64,000 nt of DNA from Beverwykella pulmonaria (lineage: Eukaryota > Ascomycota > Dothideomycetes > Pleosporales > Melanommataceae). Within the stretch, counting starts at the first letter, position 1; every line of letters starts with the position of its first letter. Made by a program: the position numbers and the translations under genes. Under the pieces are notes generated by a model. The model did no database searches. It was not told where the DNA came from and worked only from the letters and a program-made list of their open reading frames with translations. Of this stretch, positions 22,114-33,511 are shown piece by piece. Location: assembly GCA_001599595.1 (NCBI GenBank), contig BCHH01000003.1, positions 448,847 to 512,846 on the forward strand, given 5' to 3'.

Positions 22114-24872
22114 CTACCCCTTACTCCTATACTGCTCCAGGAACCTCAACCGCTCCGTAATCCCACCCCACCCATCGCACGTATGTTTCCTCTCTAATCT
22201 CGCAAGCGCCAACCCGTCCCCACTCTCCACATCCTCGTCATCCTCCTTACTCCACACACCCCGTTGATTCGGCAACGGTTTTCCCTCCTTCCACGCCTCC
22301 AATACCTCGTTAGCAAGCATAGGCCTACATCGCGTGTGTTTTAGCGCCGTGGTGATGAAAATGTCGTTGAAGCCGTTTTCGTGCGCTTCATCAAAGTACT
22401 CATCAAATTCGTCGGGGGCAAGAGGCGGATCGGGATCCCCGGAATTGGCGGACGAGGTATTAGATGGGACGGGGGAGGGCGAGCATTGGGGACGTGGAAT
22501 CGGTGCGAAGGCCGTGGGAATGAAAGAATCTTCTGGTGCTTCGATCGCGTTGAGAGAGCGCCGAAATTCATCAATGGATTGAGAGGGAGATGCTATAGAG
22601 TCTGGAGCGTCGAGCGGAGATGATGGTTGTACCGTAGGGCTTCGACTTCGGCTTTCAGATTCTGGTTGTGTTTCCGTGGGTTGTGTGAAGTCTGGTGGGC
22701 GAGGAAGACGCGCGAATGAGAAGGCTTGGATTGGAGATGAGAGGATAGCTTGGGTGTCGAATGCGGAGGGTTTATGGCGAGGCGGCTGCGGAGTGGGTGG
22801 GTTGGAGTGCAATACGTTGTTAGATAGTGGTTCAAGGTCTTCGGACTGCGGCGTCCGGACTTCTTCTGTTTCGCTCGGTTCTATAACACTATCTTCATCT
22901 CTGTCATCCACTTCCTGATTCCGAAGCTTCAACTGGACCACATCTTCCATATTTTCGTCTTCTGGTAGTTGATCTACTACCTCCCCTTGCGATTCGACAG
23001 CCGATGAGCTTTCCGGGGATGATATCTCAAGCGGCTGCTCTTGCGTTCCGACCAGGTCAGCAGGTGCCTCGTTTCTCACAGCACCATCAATTTGTTCTAA
23101 TTCCCCTTCAAGATCAGGTGACAAATTCTCATGCTGATGCCGCTTCAATTGATAAGAGGATTGTTCTTCCTCTCCCTCTTCGGTGTCGCGTTCACGCTTG
23201 TAGGCCTTCTTGAACGCTTTAGTAATGTAATTTGGAGTTCCCTGATACACAGTGGATGAGTATACCTTTGATGATGACACACCCGTCTCGATTTCAATGC
23301 GCCTCCTATCGGCAGCTTCCATTGTCAGATACGGCGCCTTTTCTTCGTCTGGGAGGGCGTTCCATTGGGGTAGAAGGATTTCATGTAGTTGGGCTGCGAC
23401 ATTCGATTAACATTGAACACGTCTCATGTTGTTCATTTGCTTACTGTAAGTGAGATTCGGTTGAGATTCCCAGAGCGTAAACTTCTTCTCGCGTGAGTAG
23501 AACCAGTAGGCTCCACTGAGCTTCTTGTTACGACGCTCTTTGCAGTATTTCTGGACAAGAGGATCTTCCGGGCTTATATCGACATGTGATTCAGCAAGGT
23601 TGGCAGGTTTGGTTTTTTGGGACGATGGTCCGGCTTCTTCGGCTTCTTCGGCTTCCTCTGCGAGTTCGTCTTTGGCATCGATCTGGCTAAGCCCGTGCCG
23701 CTGTTGGGTCCCTCTTCGTGCAGGCCGTCCTGCCCCTTCCGTTTCTTCTGCCTGCTCCTCTTTAATATATTTCTGGCTGCTCTGCGTCAATTCATCCTTT
23801 AAGGATGGGTTAACTTGTTCAGCATCTTCAGTTGGCTCGTCCTTGACCGTTTGCGTATTTCGATGTTTCTTTTCGTACCGCATCGCCACTTTCTCCCTTT
23901 CCGATGCCGGATCCTGCTCCCATTGTGGCCGCACAACCTTCGCGAAATACTGCTTCCACTGTTCCACTGTCTGTCTCGTTTCACCGGCCCAACGCTCCCA
24001 TATAGGATCGATATGTTCGTGCGCTGTGATGAGCGGCACATTTGCGTACAAGTGTTCCCAATCATTGTCGTCAAAGATGTCGACCAACTCCTCCACGGTG
24101 TATTCCACACACGTCTTACCCTTGCCCTTGTCTTTGCCTGGGACCTGAGCAGGGACGTCTTCACTTGCCACTGCCGTAGTTGTATTGGAGCCTCCTGCTG
24201 AGGGCTTCTTTACAGCTTTCAGCGCAGGCCGACCTGGAGGCTGTTGGTCGTGGGATGGATCTGAGGGAGGGGATGGAGGCGCATTGTCGGGGATGTTGAA
24301 GGCAGCGGGAGGTCGATGTCGTAGTTGTTTGAGATAGCGATCGCGCCATGACTGCCATGGATGTTGAGGATACTACGCTGGTCAGCGTACATGCAGCCAA
24401 GTCTTTTCCCATTGCGTACCTTGGCTTCCAACTGTTTGTAGATTTCATTTCCACTTGCTGGGCTTGTCTCACAGTCCCGCACCCACTTGTACAGTATCCT
24501 ATCTTCCTCCGGCGTATAGGGCTTTCTGCCGCCCTTCATGGGCCGGCTCACGGAGCCCACTTCACGCGCCGCTCCCACTGGCGGCCCTGCCAGATGCTTC
24601 TCGGGATTTGCGATCTCTCCCTTCTTGATGGATTCGTCGATGAAGGTAAACGATACGCTCCCGGGCGGGCAGTCCTTGCGGAAGTGATCCGCGATCAAGT
24701 AATCGGCCATCTTCTCCAGGATAACCACCTGCCCGCCATTGCTTTTGATGAGCCCTAGATAGTGGTTTCGCGACGGGACGCGCTGGGCGACCCAGAACTT
24801 GGCTCCGGCGAAGAGCCGGCCGTTGAGACTGGCGCCCTCCGCAACGTCGGAGTACACAATGGGCGCAGCCAT
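22114..24872 (-). CDS. rap1: Telomere protein Rap1 (BRCT, Myb, C-terminal RCT)
   Basis: Model: complement(join(22114..23393, 23445..24372, 24420..24872)), 886 aa; introns of 51 and 47 nt in frame. An N-terminal BRCT domain (LFAGAKFWVAQRVPSRN to SVSFTFIDESIKKGEI) is followed by a Myb domain (RKPYTPEEDRILYKWV to YPQHPWQSWRDRYLKQL, completed across intron 1). A second Myb-like or helical domain follows (YTVEELVDIFDDNDWEHLY to WERWAGETRQTVEQWKQYF), then a short segment rebuilt over intron 2 (TQLHEILLPQWNALPDEEK) and an acidic, low-complexity middle. The C-terminal RCT-like domain runs from DEYFDEAHENGF to ERLRFLEQYRSKG. Rap1 acts at telomeres within the shelterin-like complex. It shares a 247-bp divergent promoter with swf1. 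Confidence 0.88.
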
Positions 24873-25119
24873 GGGGGTTGTGGTGGGACGCGGGGAGATG
24901 GTGGGTGGACGCGCTTTGACACGCGCTCACGCTGGGCTTGGCGGCGGCGGAGGGCTGGGATCGTCATTCACAGCCCGCCGTAGAGACTACTGGCACGATC
25001 TGCTGCAGACTACGAGTGTGCGTCGTGAGAAAAGGTCGCCGATGCGGCGACAATAGCTGTGACATTCTTCACGTACGCTACCCCGCCATGGTGGCACCGC
25101 ACCACGACTTACTTTCGAA

Positions 25120-26490
25120 ATGACTCTCGCGCGCACCATCGCCCTCTTCACCGTTGCTGTGTCCCTCTTGACCTTCGTAGCCTTCTTCGGCCGTCTTCCC
25201 GCTTTCCGGTACTAATCACCCCTCGCCACCTTGCCCACTGGTCTGACTTTCTCCAGAAACACGCCTATCGGCTTCTTTCATCGACTCCTCGTCGTTTACA
25301 TTCCCTCGTCGCTCCGCACACTCGACATCAAGCTCACCAATGGCCGCATCACCAATGGCAGCTCCCGCCTGGGACACCACCTCATGCACGACAAACACCC
25401 GGTTGTCGTCGTCTTCTTTCTCGGTCTGGTCACCATCAGCGCTGCCCTTTTTCTCCCCGTCATATGGAGTCTTCTCCCGCTACATCACCAGCTGCTCGTG
25501 CTCGTCCTCCTGCCACTCCCGTACCTGTTTACGTACCTGAGCGCGCGGCGAAACAACGAGACATACATAAACGAATGGAACCATGCTGCGCAAATGCGCC
25601 ACTATCCGTACGACAGGGTACTATACTACCCCGGAAACGTATGCTCGACGTGCAAGTTCCTCAAGCCAGCGCGGAGCAAGCACTGCAGTATATGCAAGAC
25701 ATGCGTGTCGCGCATGGACCACCACTGCGTATGGGTGAATAACTGCCTCGGGCGCGGAAACTACAGGTGGTTCCTGTCCCTCCTACTCTCCACAAGCGCT
25801 CTGCTTGCGTACGGAGCACGTCTCGCCTACATAGTCCTGTCCCCGTTGGCACAAAAGCACTACGCCAACTACGAGCGCTGGTATGTCTACGAGCGGACCA
25901 ACCCAGGCGCGGACCCGTCCACCTGGTTGACCTACTTGGACATGAAGCTCCATTACTTTCTCACCTGGACAAGCATTTACCTCGAAGTGGGGGGTCTCCG
26001 GGCCTCTGGCGTGGGTCTGCTTGCTCTCTTGACCTGGCCCCTCCCACTCGGGCTTCTCATCTACCACATCTACCTCATCTGGGCCGGCATGACCACCAAC
26101 GAGAGCTCGAAATGGGCAGACTGGCGAGATGATATGGCGGATGGCGTGGTCTTTCTCGGCCAGCGAAGAGAGGACACGATGCGGATCAACTATCCTAGTG
26201 AGCCCGGACATCTTGAACATGTGCACTCCAATGTATCTTCATCGTCATCGTCGCCATTTCCGACTCCACCTGAGACGCCGCCAGACGAGGAAGAGCCGCC
26301 TACCACCTGGCCGCTAGAAAGCAGGCACATCTTATTACGAACACTCAACGGGCAGCCACCGCAGAACCTTCCCAGCCGCATCAAGGCTGTTGCAAAAGAG
26401 GATAGTTTCGAGCGCGTAGGCAGTTTGGCCGCTGTAGAGAATGTATATGACATTGGGTTCTGGGACAATTTCTTGGAGGCGTTGAAGTAG
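25120..26490 (+). CDS. swf1: Palmitoyltransferase Swf1 (DHHC family)
   Basis: Model: join(25120..25208, 25257..26490), 440 aa; the 48-nt intron (GTACTA...CCAG) restores RLPAFRNTPIGFFHR. An N-terminal membrane segment (TIALFTVAVSLLTFVAFF) is followed by two more helices. Next is the Cys-rich DHHC domain (CSTCKFLKPARSKHCSICKTC, then VSRMDHHCVWVNNCLGRGNY, from about residue 158), two further helices, and the Swf1-type segment TTNESSKWADWRDDMADG. It ends with VENVYDIGFWDNFLEAL, typical of the group. In yeast Swf1 palmitoylates SNAREs near their membrane anchors in the ER/Golgi. The catalytic Cys of DHHC is intact. Confidence 0.93.
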
Positions 26491-26791
26491 CGTCAGGCCG
26501 TACAAGTACTGGTGGTAGATGCACCTGTCTTCGAATATGATTTCACGATTTACACGAAACCCTTGTCACGTTTCAAAGATTGACGTTGACATGTATTCGC
26601 AACCGTGGTTCTGAAAACCGGTTGGCTGTGTCCCACTAGAGGTATGACATCATCATCCATCAACACTACCGAGTGGTATACATGGTCAAGGTACCATTTC
26701 ACGACCCAACCCCGAATTCATACGCTAGCTGGATCACATTTACAACCTTCTACTCGCTTTTCTTGCCTAAAGTTAAATTTCACGTTCGAAG
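26491..26791. other. Short intergenic region
   Basis: No gene. It is the 3' flank of swf1 and the upstream region of the small gene that follows. Confidence 0.5.
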
Positions 26792-27466
26792 ATGTCGCGA
26801 TCTCTCACCAAGAAGGAAGCGCAGCAGCAGCAAGTCCAGCAACAAAACCAGTACGCGCGAGATGTGGAAACCCAGGAACATCACGCCAGCGCGAAAGCTT
26901 CGGTGCGTATAATTCAATCACGCTCCAGTCTTCCATTCCCAGTGTCCATCATTCTACCTCAGACACACATTTTCTTTTCGCATTTGTGGTCCCGGTCATC
27001 TTATTCTCTCATTCTCCGCCGACCTCCCTTCCCTTTAGTACTTTCCGATTCCCTATATACCTCTCAGCCCCCAAACATATACATACTCACACCCCCCAGG
27101 CAGGCCTAAATCTCAACCTCTTCGGTGCCCTCTCCGGCGCCTTCACCTCGACCTCGAGGAAAACCACACATCAAAACGCAGACGGGTCATCCGAATCAGT
27201 CGAAGACCGCCGCGAAGCCGGTATTTACCCCCTTCTCCTCTCTATCCCCTTGCACTACCACCCCTTCGTGAAAAGGAAGGTAGGAGGGCTAACATGACAC
27301 AGGGTCTGCAAGTGGTGTTGCACAAGGTCACGGCACCGCGTACGCGCAGGGCTCTGCAGACGAGGGGATCCGGAAACAGAGAGTGCGCGAGGTGGGACAG
27401 GGGCAGGCGCAAGCGCAGCGAGCTGTGCAGGGGAAGAGGGTTGATCATTTGGGCATTGAGGGATGA
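26792..27466 (+). CDS. Small hypothetical protein, 131 aa
   Basis: Model: join(26792..26902, 27100..27220, 27303..27466). I infer it from an ATG in good context and two introns that join in frame (197 nt GTGCGT...CCAG; 82 nt GTATTT...ACAG). The protein starts with a Gln-rich stretch (KEAQQQQVQQQNQYARD). It continues with GLNLNLFGALSGAFTST, which could form a short amphipathic helix, and ends in a Gln/Ala/Gly-rich tail (EVGQGQAQAQRAVQGKR) closing on HLGIEG. No membrane segment, signal peptide or known domain is evident. I do not recognise it; the two unusually long introns make the model less certain than its neighbours. Confidence 0.6.
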
Positions 27467-27893
27467 TTGTACTTCTGTATTTCTGCCTTTGACTTCTAGA
27501 CTATGTGATGTTGAGACCCATGCTATGATGAATCAAATTATTGAATTTCTATGTTGAGCATCGTATAGAGTAAGGATATAGGGCACACAGGCCCGGTATG
27601 AAGTAAAGGCAAAACGATGCGTGTATTCGACTCTTGAGTGAGTGCTTACAACGCGCACGGTACCAAGATCCAAGAAGCCCCAAACACGGAGATAAGTACT
27701 CCAAAAACGCTCAGACAATGCTCCTATCCTCATCACCATCCATGCATATGCACAAGCTCGTGTTCATATCCGATACTCAAGCCCGAAGTTCAGATCCCCA
27801 AACGCCAATACACCGAAAGAACAAAGTTTCCCTAAACACTGAGAATCCAACATCAGTCAAATCATATCCAGAATCGAAAACATAAATCGGCCT
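27467..27893. other. Convergent intergenic region
   Basis: Nothing supported. It holds the 3' flanks of the small hypothetical gene and Med13. Confidence 0.5.
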
Positions 27894-30800
27894 TTAAAGG
27901 CACTTAGAGAGCCCCTCGACCCCTCTCATAGCAGCAACAACATGCCACGGCACAGCCCCATGGCGCGTTCCCCTCATTCCTTTCAACTTGGCCAACAGGC
28001 CCAAATTTCTAAATTGCGCTAATACCTCCTTCATCAAGTTCTCCGCCGTATTCCGGCTCTGTGCCGTGGGCGTCCACATTAAACTCGTACTACTTCTCTC
28101 GCTCAACGGACTCGGAACCGCACCACCAGGGCTCACGCCTTCTGCGGCAGCGGATGTTGGAAAAGGGGACACGGCAACGCGGGTAGAACCAACGGCACCA
28201 ACCCAGAGGATGTTTATGGCGATGACGATGGGACCACGCTGTGGGTCGGGGATAGGCGGTGAGGTGGATGATGTGGGGGTGGGGGTAGAAGTTTCGCCGC
28301 GTTTGACGAGGAGCCCGCTGATGAGACAGGGCCGGAATTCGACCGTCGAGTTGCTGTTGTGCAAGCGGTGCGCAAGAATAACGCCCCAGGACTCGTCGGT
28401 GGCGTCGACAAAGCGGGCGTCAAGGTCTGCGGTCGGATCAACAGGTGGTTCGGCTGAAGGAGTAGGTGCCGGCGTGAGACCGTGTGGGTCTGGGGATACA
28501 ACGGGCTGGGGGGTAGAGCCTGGCGTATGTGTTGATGGGTTTGCGGTTGTGGAGTTGGAAGGCGGATTGGTAGGTGGAGTGGGTGTGAATGTTAGAGGTG
28601 GACTTGTATCCACCGTGAGGAGTGTTATGAAGAGATTGAGCTGCGTCGGACAGGTGACTAAGGAGATCCAAGTTTCGAGCTCTTCTCTGTCCATGACATC
28701 CGCTTTTGCGATACAGACGCGCCATGTCACCCTCCGCGCCTGCAATATCTCCACTGTCGTCTGCCACATCTCTTTTGCTATGTCGTAGAAACTTCGTGTG
28801 CCAAGATGGTACGATACTACTGCTTGTGATTTCCCGCAGCTGTCCGTCCACGCCGCTGTAACCCAAGTGCCGTCAAGACTAATCGCATACCCGAGATGGA
28901 GATATGAATTTTCGCGCAGAAGATCTTGCGGGGGCTCAGCATTGAGCTTGAACGGTATTGTTCGGGGTATCGCCTCTTCGAGCTGGAATGAAGGAGCAGT
29001 GTAGATGCTCAAAGGTGTTTTGTCTTCGCTGGGCAAGCTCGGTGGACAACGGTCGTAGACTTCGCGCGCTAGACTCGCGTAGGTGCTCGAATCCAAGATG
29101 ACAGGGGTCTTGAAAGAGGCGATATACTTGATTGGCACGAGCTGAAGAACGAGGTCGGGCTTCTGCACAGAATCAGGTCGTCCTGGTGGCCCCTGACCGT
29201 ATGTCTGGAATAAAGTCCAGAAGGCCGAGCACAGCTCCCAGATAGCTGAAGGATCATCGAACGGGTCTATCATGTAGATGACGAACGCATCAATCTTCTT
29301 ATGAGCCTTCTGTCCATCATCCTTCTCCCGAAGTTGCGCATGCCTAGCGGCGAGAAGCTTCCCAAGCTGAACGGAGGCGTCTCGTAACGCTTTGTATGCG
29401 GCACGGGTCGAAGTCGATACGGCCATCTTGCAAGGAACAAGCCCGCCCTGAATCTCTCCTTCATATTCGGGGATAGTCTCCACACGCGCGTGGGTACCAA
29501 GCTTGCCATTATCGTAGGCAAGTTGAACATTGACGAGGAAGTTCTCCACGCAAGGTTTCAAAGATTCGCTGTAGGGATAGAGGCAGAATGGAACCACGTT
29601 CTTCGTAGGGCTGCACGGAGACAATCCCAGAGGTTCCCAGAATGCTAGCGCCGGAGGGAGTAAATCCCAAAGGGCATCCGCGCGACGAACCCTGATGTGG
29701 GGCGGGTTGATCTGATACATGTGGTATCCTGGCGATGCGGGGGCATCATTTGTTCTTCGGGGTGGAGGCCTTGGCTGCCCTTTCGCTTGCGAAGGCAGGT
29801 CGGGAAATACGTCATGAATGGACACAAGTTCCAGTACGTCGCAATCCGTAGCCTTGGGGAAGATGCTCTTCACCACAGAATGCAACTTAGCTTCCACAAA
29901 CGACCCATTATAGGGCAATTCGGTTCCCGTCAAACCGCTTTCGTGGAAGATGTCTAACGTGGCTAAAACAATCTGATCTGTGACAATTTGAGCAACCGCT
30001 ATACTGTCCTTTCCGCTTAGGGGCTTCTCGTCTGGTGGGTCTATAGACAGGTCGGGCTGTGATGTGGGAGTGTTCGGCATTGATGGGATGATAGGTGAGA
30101 AAGAGGGAACATTGTAGCGCGTGTTGGTAGATTGTAGCTCGATCGGAGCAAGAATGTTGGTCAACGACCAATCCCAAGGACTGGGTTCGAACGCGACTAA
30201 TGCTCCTTCATCAATCTGAAGTCCAACGAATTCTTGGCCTTCGCCGCCAAAAGATTCTGCATACGATGTGACAGATATCGGTGTGGCATTTCCATCTGTG
30301 GGTAATTTTCTTTTCCCAGGTAAAATGAAGCCAGCCGAAAGAGGCTCAGGTCCTATTGAGGCGTCGTCCTCTGGTTCCTCGTCAGGCACTGATGATGTTT
30401 CGCTCGCTGAATCCGAATCATCGCTATAGTGCTGTGCTAAAGATGTTACTTGGGGTATGCCCTGAGTCGCAGCCATTCCGATCGCATAACGAAGCTTCGT
30501 GAGTAGAGGGACGTTGCGGAGACTGGCAGGGCGCTTGGACAGTTCTTTGGATTCGCTATTATCTGTCGAGTGCTTTTCGTGGCTATAACTGAAGCGACCA
30601 CCTTGATACTTTGCGTCCGAGAGTGTCATTTTTCTGTTGAAGGTGACTGGGTCGAAAATGCTGTCTCGATGATTACCATTGGTTTGGGCTGGTGGTGTTT
30701 TCACCACACGCCTGGTTTTAGGCGAAGGCAACAGGGTTTGCTGGATGAAGCTTGGGCTTAACGGGGGAGTAGGCTCTTTCGACACAGCATCTGTGACCAG

Positions 30801-32897
30801 AATTTCGTGAAGCCTAGGTCTAGACTGAAGCACACACATTATGTCTGGTCCAACGGGTAATTCTTCTTTTACTTGTGACTTGATTCTTGAGTCTTGGCCT
30901 TCCAAAAGCCCAGAAGTGGTGGTAAGGGCATCCTCTAGGGCCAACAGTGGATCTGATGATTCTTCTTTGATTTCAGTATTTGTTGGAGGCAATGATTGCT
31001 TCTCGTTTCCACTCTTCTTTCCGGATGCCGGCTTGATCTCTGGCAACGATGGGGCGTCTAACATATCGATTTCATCCTCGTCCGGCTCATCAAAGAAATT
31101 AAAGTCCGCGTCTGTCACCCCGTTACCATCGAATCCATCCTCGTCCATATCTTCGAAAAGATCATCGTTGCCACCAGACGAGTGGAATTGATCGAAGGGC
31201 AGAGAAAGCTCTGGTGATGTGGGGGGCTGCTGTTGGTTCTCAGCAGGGGCACTGTCTTGAGGCGCCAGAAGGTTGATTGCCGGATTGGTACCACCAGGAG
31301 CCAGTAACGTGTTTGTTGCAGCTCCCGAAATGCTTGGAGTGTCGCTGCTGGACACCACGGTGCCAGGCAAAACCCCATCAGGAGGCGTGGGATAGACCCC
31401 ACTGACCTGTTGGAGATCGCCATAGGCGCCAGTGCGGGAGTTCAATGGTGATGATGGGTATAGGCCGGGATTGTCTTCCTTGGATCGTGCCGCATCTTCT
31501 TCGGCTTTCTTAGCTCTACGTCGAGCATCCAGAATCTTGTCTCGTTCCGGCTTTCCCAGAAACCATTGTTGTGCAACATCAATAGGATCTTTGAAACCAG
31601 CCGAGTTTGGTGTCTCATACCAACTGAGTGCATCCGCCCCACGTCCTGTTAGAACTGGTCGATGCGCAGAGTTTCCGTAGAAGAAACACAAGTCTCGCGG
31701 CCACAGCATCTCGCGAGAGTGGCCTAAAGAAGCCGGACTGGATGCCGTGAGTTGCTTAGTGTGAGCGATACGGATTCGCGCCCAGGAAGTCCGCTTGTCC
31801 AGATTGGGAATCGAGTAGCCCTTCCACATTAGCCAGCGCGCAACCATCGACTTCCACTTCTCGATGCCCTGCTCCACTAGTCCCACTTTTGCTCGTTTCC
31901 GCTGCAATCGTTGGTTTAAGTCTTCGGGGGCCGTGTCCAGAGGATCGTCAAAGCTCACGACCTTGGCAAGTAGGCCGTTGGGGGCAACGCGAATGCAAGT
32001 GCCAACATGCCTCTCCATGTCTTCCGTAGCGACCTCTCCCAGACAGCAAATCTCGGGCTTTACGGCTGAAAAGAGGGACACAACCAGTGTGCCTGAACTA
32101 GCCCAAAATACGTTGACATTGGTCAACCAGTGTGGGATGATGTCTGGAGAGTTAGCCTCAGGTAGACTAGGGTCTTGGTCGGTTGTAGGCTTTGATACGA
32201 ATGTTCGATAATTTAGTGCGACCGATTTTAGGTCCTTCACTAAAAAGAACGATACCAAAGCAACGACGGAGGACGTGAATAGTTCATAAATAGAGCAACT
32301 ATCATGTGGCTGTTGCGGATCATTGGGCTGTGGGGTTGGGAGATTTCCCTGAGAGAGACGCCCTCCTCCCCCTTGCGCTCCTTTCATGGGCGCAGATGTC
32401 GAAGGCGAGTTTATGGGCGCTGAGGAGGATACATTTGGGTTCATGCTCCTCATGGGATACCTTGCCAGTTCTGAGGCTTTCATGACGCCAAATTGTTCGC
32501 CTTTGGATAGGTCAGCATTGGAATTCATAAAAGCGGGAAGTTGACCTACGCTGGAGGGCATAGCCCTCGAGCAGTGGCAGATCCAGCGGTTTTTGGCCAA
32601 CCTGGCTGAGGGTCGCGGCCCGAAAAAGCCACAACCACGGTCTCGACGCATCTTGCACAACCAAAAGCTGCTCTCTCCTCAGTTCTGCCTCCACAGCGCG
32701 TATGTCCTCAGTGGGCGCCCAGTCGAAGGCTTTGGCAGGAGGGTGGGTGGAATTTCGCTTGACCGAAAAAGCTTGAAATGCGACGGCTTCGAAGTCTCCC
32801 TAGAATGCGAGGTTAGGGGCAGTTGGGCGGACTTGGGGGGGAGGCGTGTACGTACGATAGCTTGCGCATTCGTGTCGCACGTCTTGAGAAATTCCAT
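27894..32897 (-). CDS. MED13: Mediator complex subunit 13
   Basis: Model: complement(join(27894..32500, 32551..32799... exon ends 32550, 32856..32897)), that is exons 32897-32856, 32799-32550 and 32500-27894; 1632 aa. Exon 1 gives MEFLKTCDTNAQAI and exon 2 begins GDFEAVAFQAFSV, the characteristic fungal Med13 start. Exon 2 carries the conserved LLVVQDASRPWLWLF. Splicing out 49 nt joins GYALQ to REQFGVMKASELARYP. The middle has the fungal signature DGNGVTDADFNFFDEP followed by a long disordered segment. The C-terminal half matches the Piwi-like Med13 fold (MIDPFDDPSAIWELC, LHLGYAISLDGTWVTAAWTD). Med13 tethers the Cdk8 kinase module to core Mediator in the nucleus and is usually a repressor. 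It diverges from enp2. Confidence 0.92.
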
Positions 32898-33511
32898 TAG
32901 AGAGAAACCCTCTATGGAACGCTCAAGTGGTACTGTCGTCGTATGTGCACTCCTAGTCGCGCGCTGCGAACCTTCATCAACTCCGCTCTTTCCGGTTCGA
33001 CGCGACGAGCGGGACTAGGGCGATAGGATGGGCTTGCAGGACGTGGCGGGTGTGGTGTTGTTCACGAAAACTGCATTGCACGCAGTGATTCGCAGGCGAC
33101 CGGGGAGCATATTGCTTCACCACGGCAGATGGCGCAACTCCGTGTCGGCCCGGGCGCGAGGACGACCACGCTGCAGGGAGAGGGCAAGGGAGAGGGCGAG
33201 GGAGACGGAGGGGAAGGGGAGATGGGGTGCTGGCAATAGCGCGGATGGGTGCGGCGGAATACTCGTGCAGCTCAGCAGCAGTCCACGGAGGGAGAGTGCA
33301 GGGTTCTGTGGCCTGCCGCGCGACGCCTGAGGTTGTGACGGTTGTGTGGTGGAGCGACGAGTCCTGAACGCTTGAATCCGCCCGGCCACAGAGCACGGGC
33401 CCGCCAGCGGAGAGGTTGGGGCGGGACCCGCCCATTGGCCGGCCTCAGCCCTACCGCCTTTGCCTCCCAAAAAGATTTCGAAAAACATCCCCAAGCCGCC
33501 ACACGTCCACG
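32898..33511. other. Divergent promoter region, MED13 / enp2
   Basis: About 614 bp separate the two start codons. No gene fits. Purine-rich GGGAGA/GAGGGA tracts run at 33176-33226, so the stretch probably serves both promoters and 5' leaders. Confidence 0.5.

Noticed and set aside
32501..32660. N-terminal extension of the long MED13 frame
   Set aside because: It does not match the conserved start; the spliced exons with MEFLKTCDTNAQAI and the DASRPWLWLF segment do, and they join in frame.
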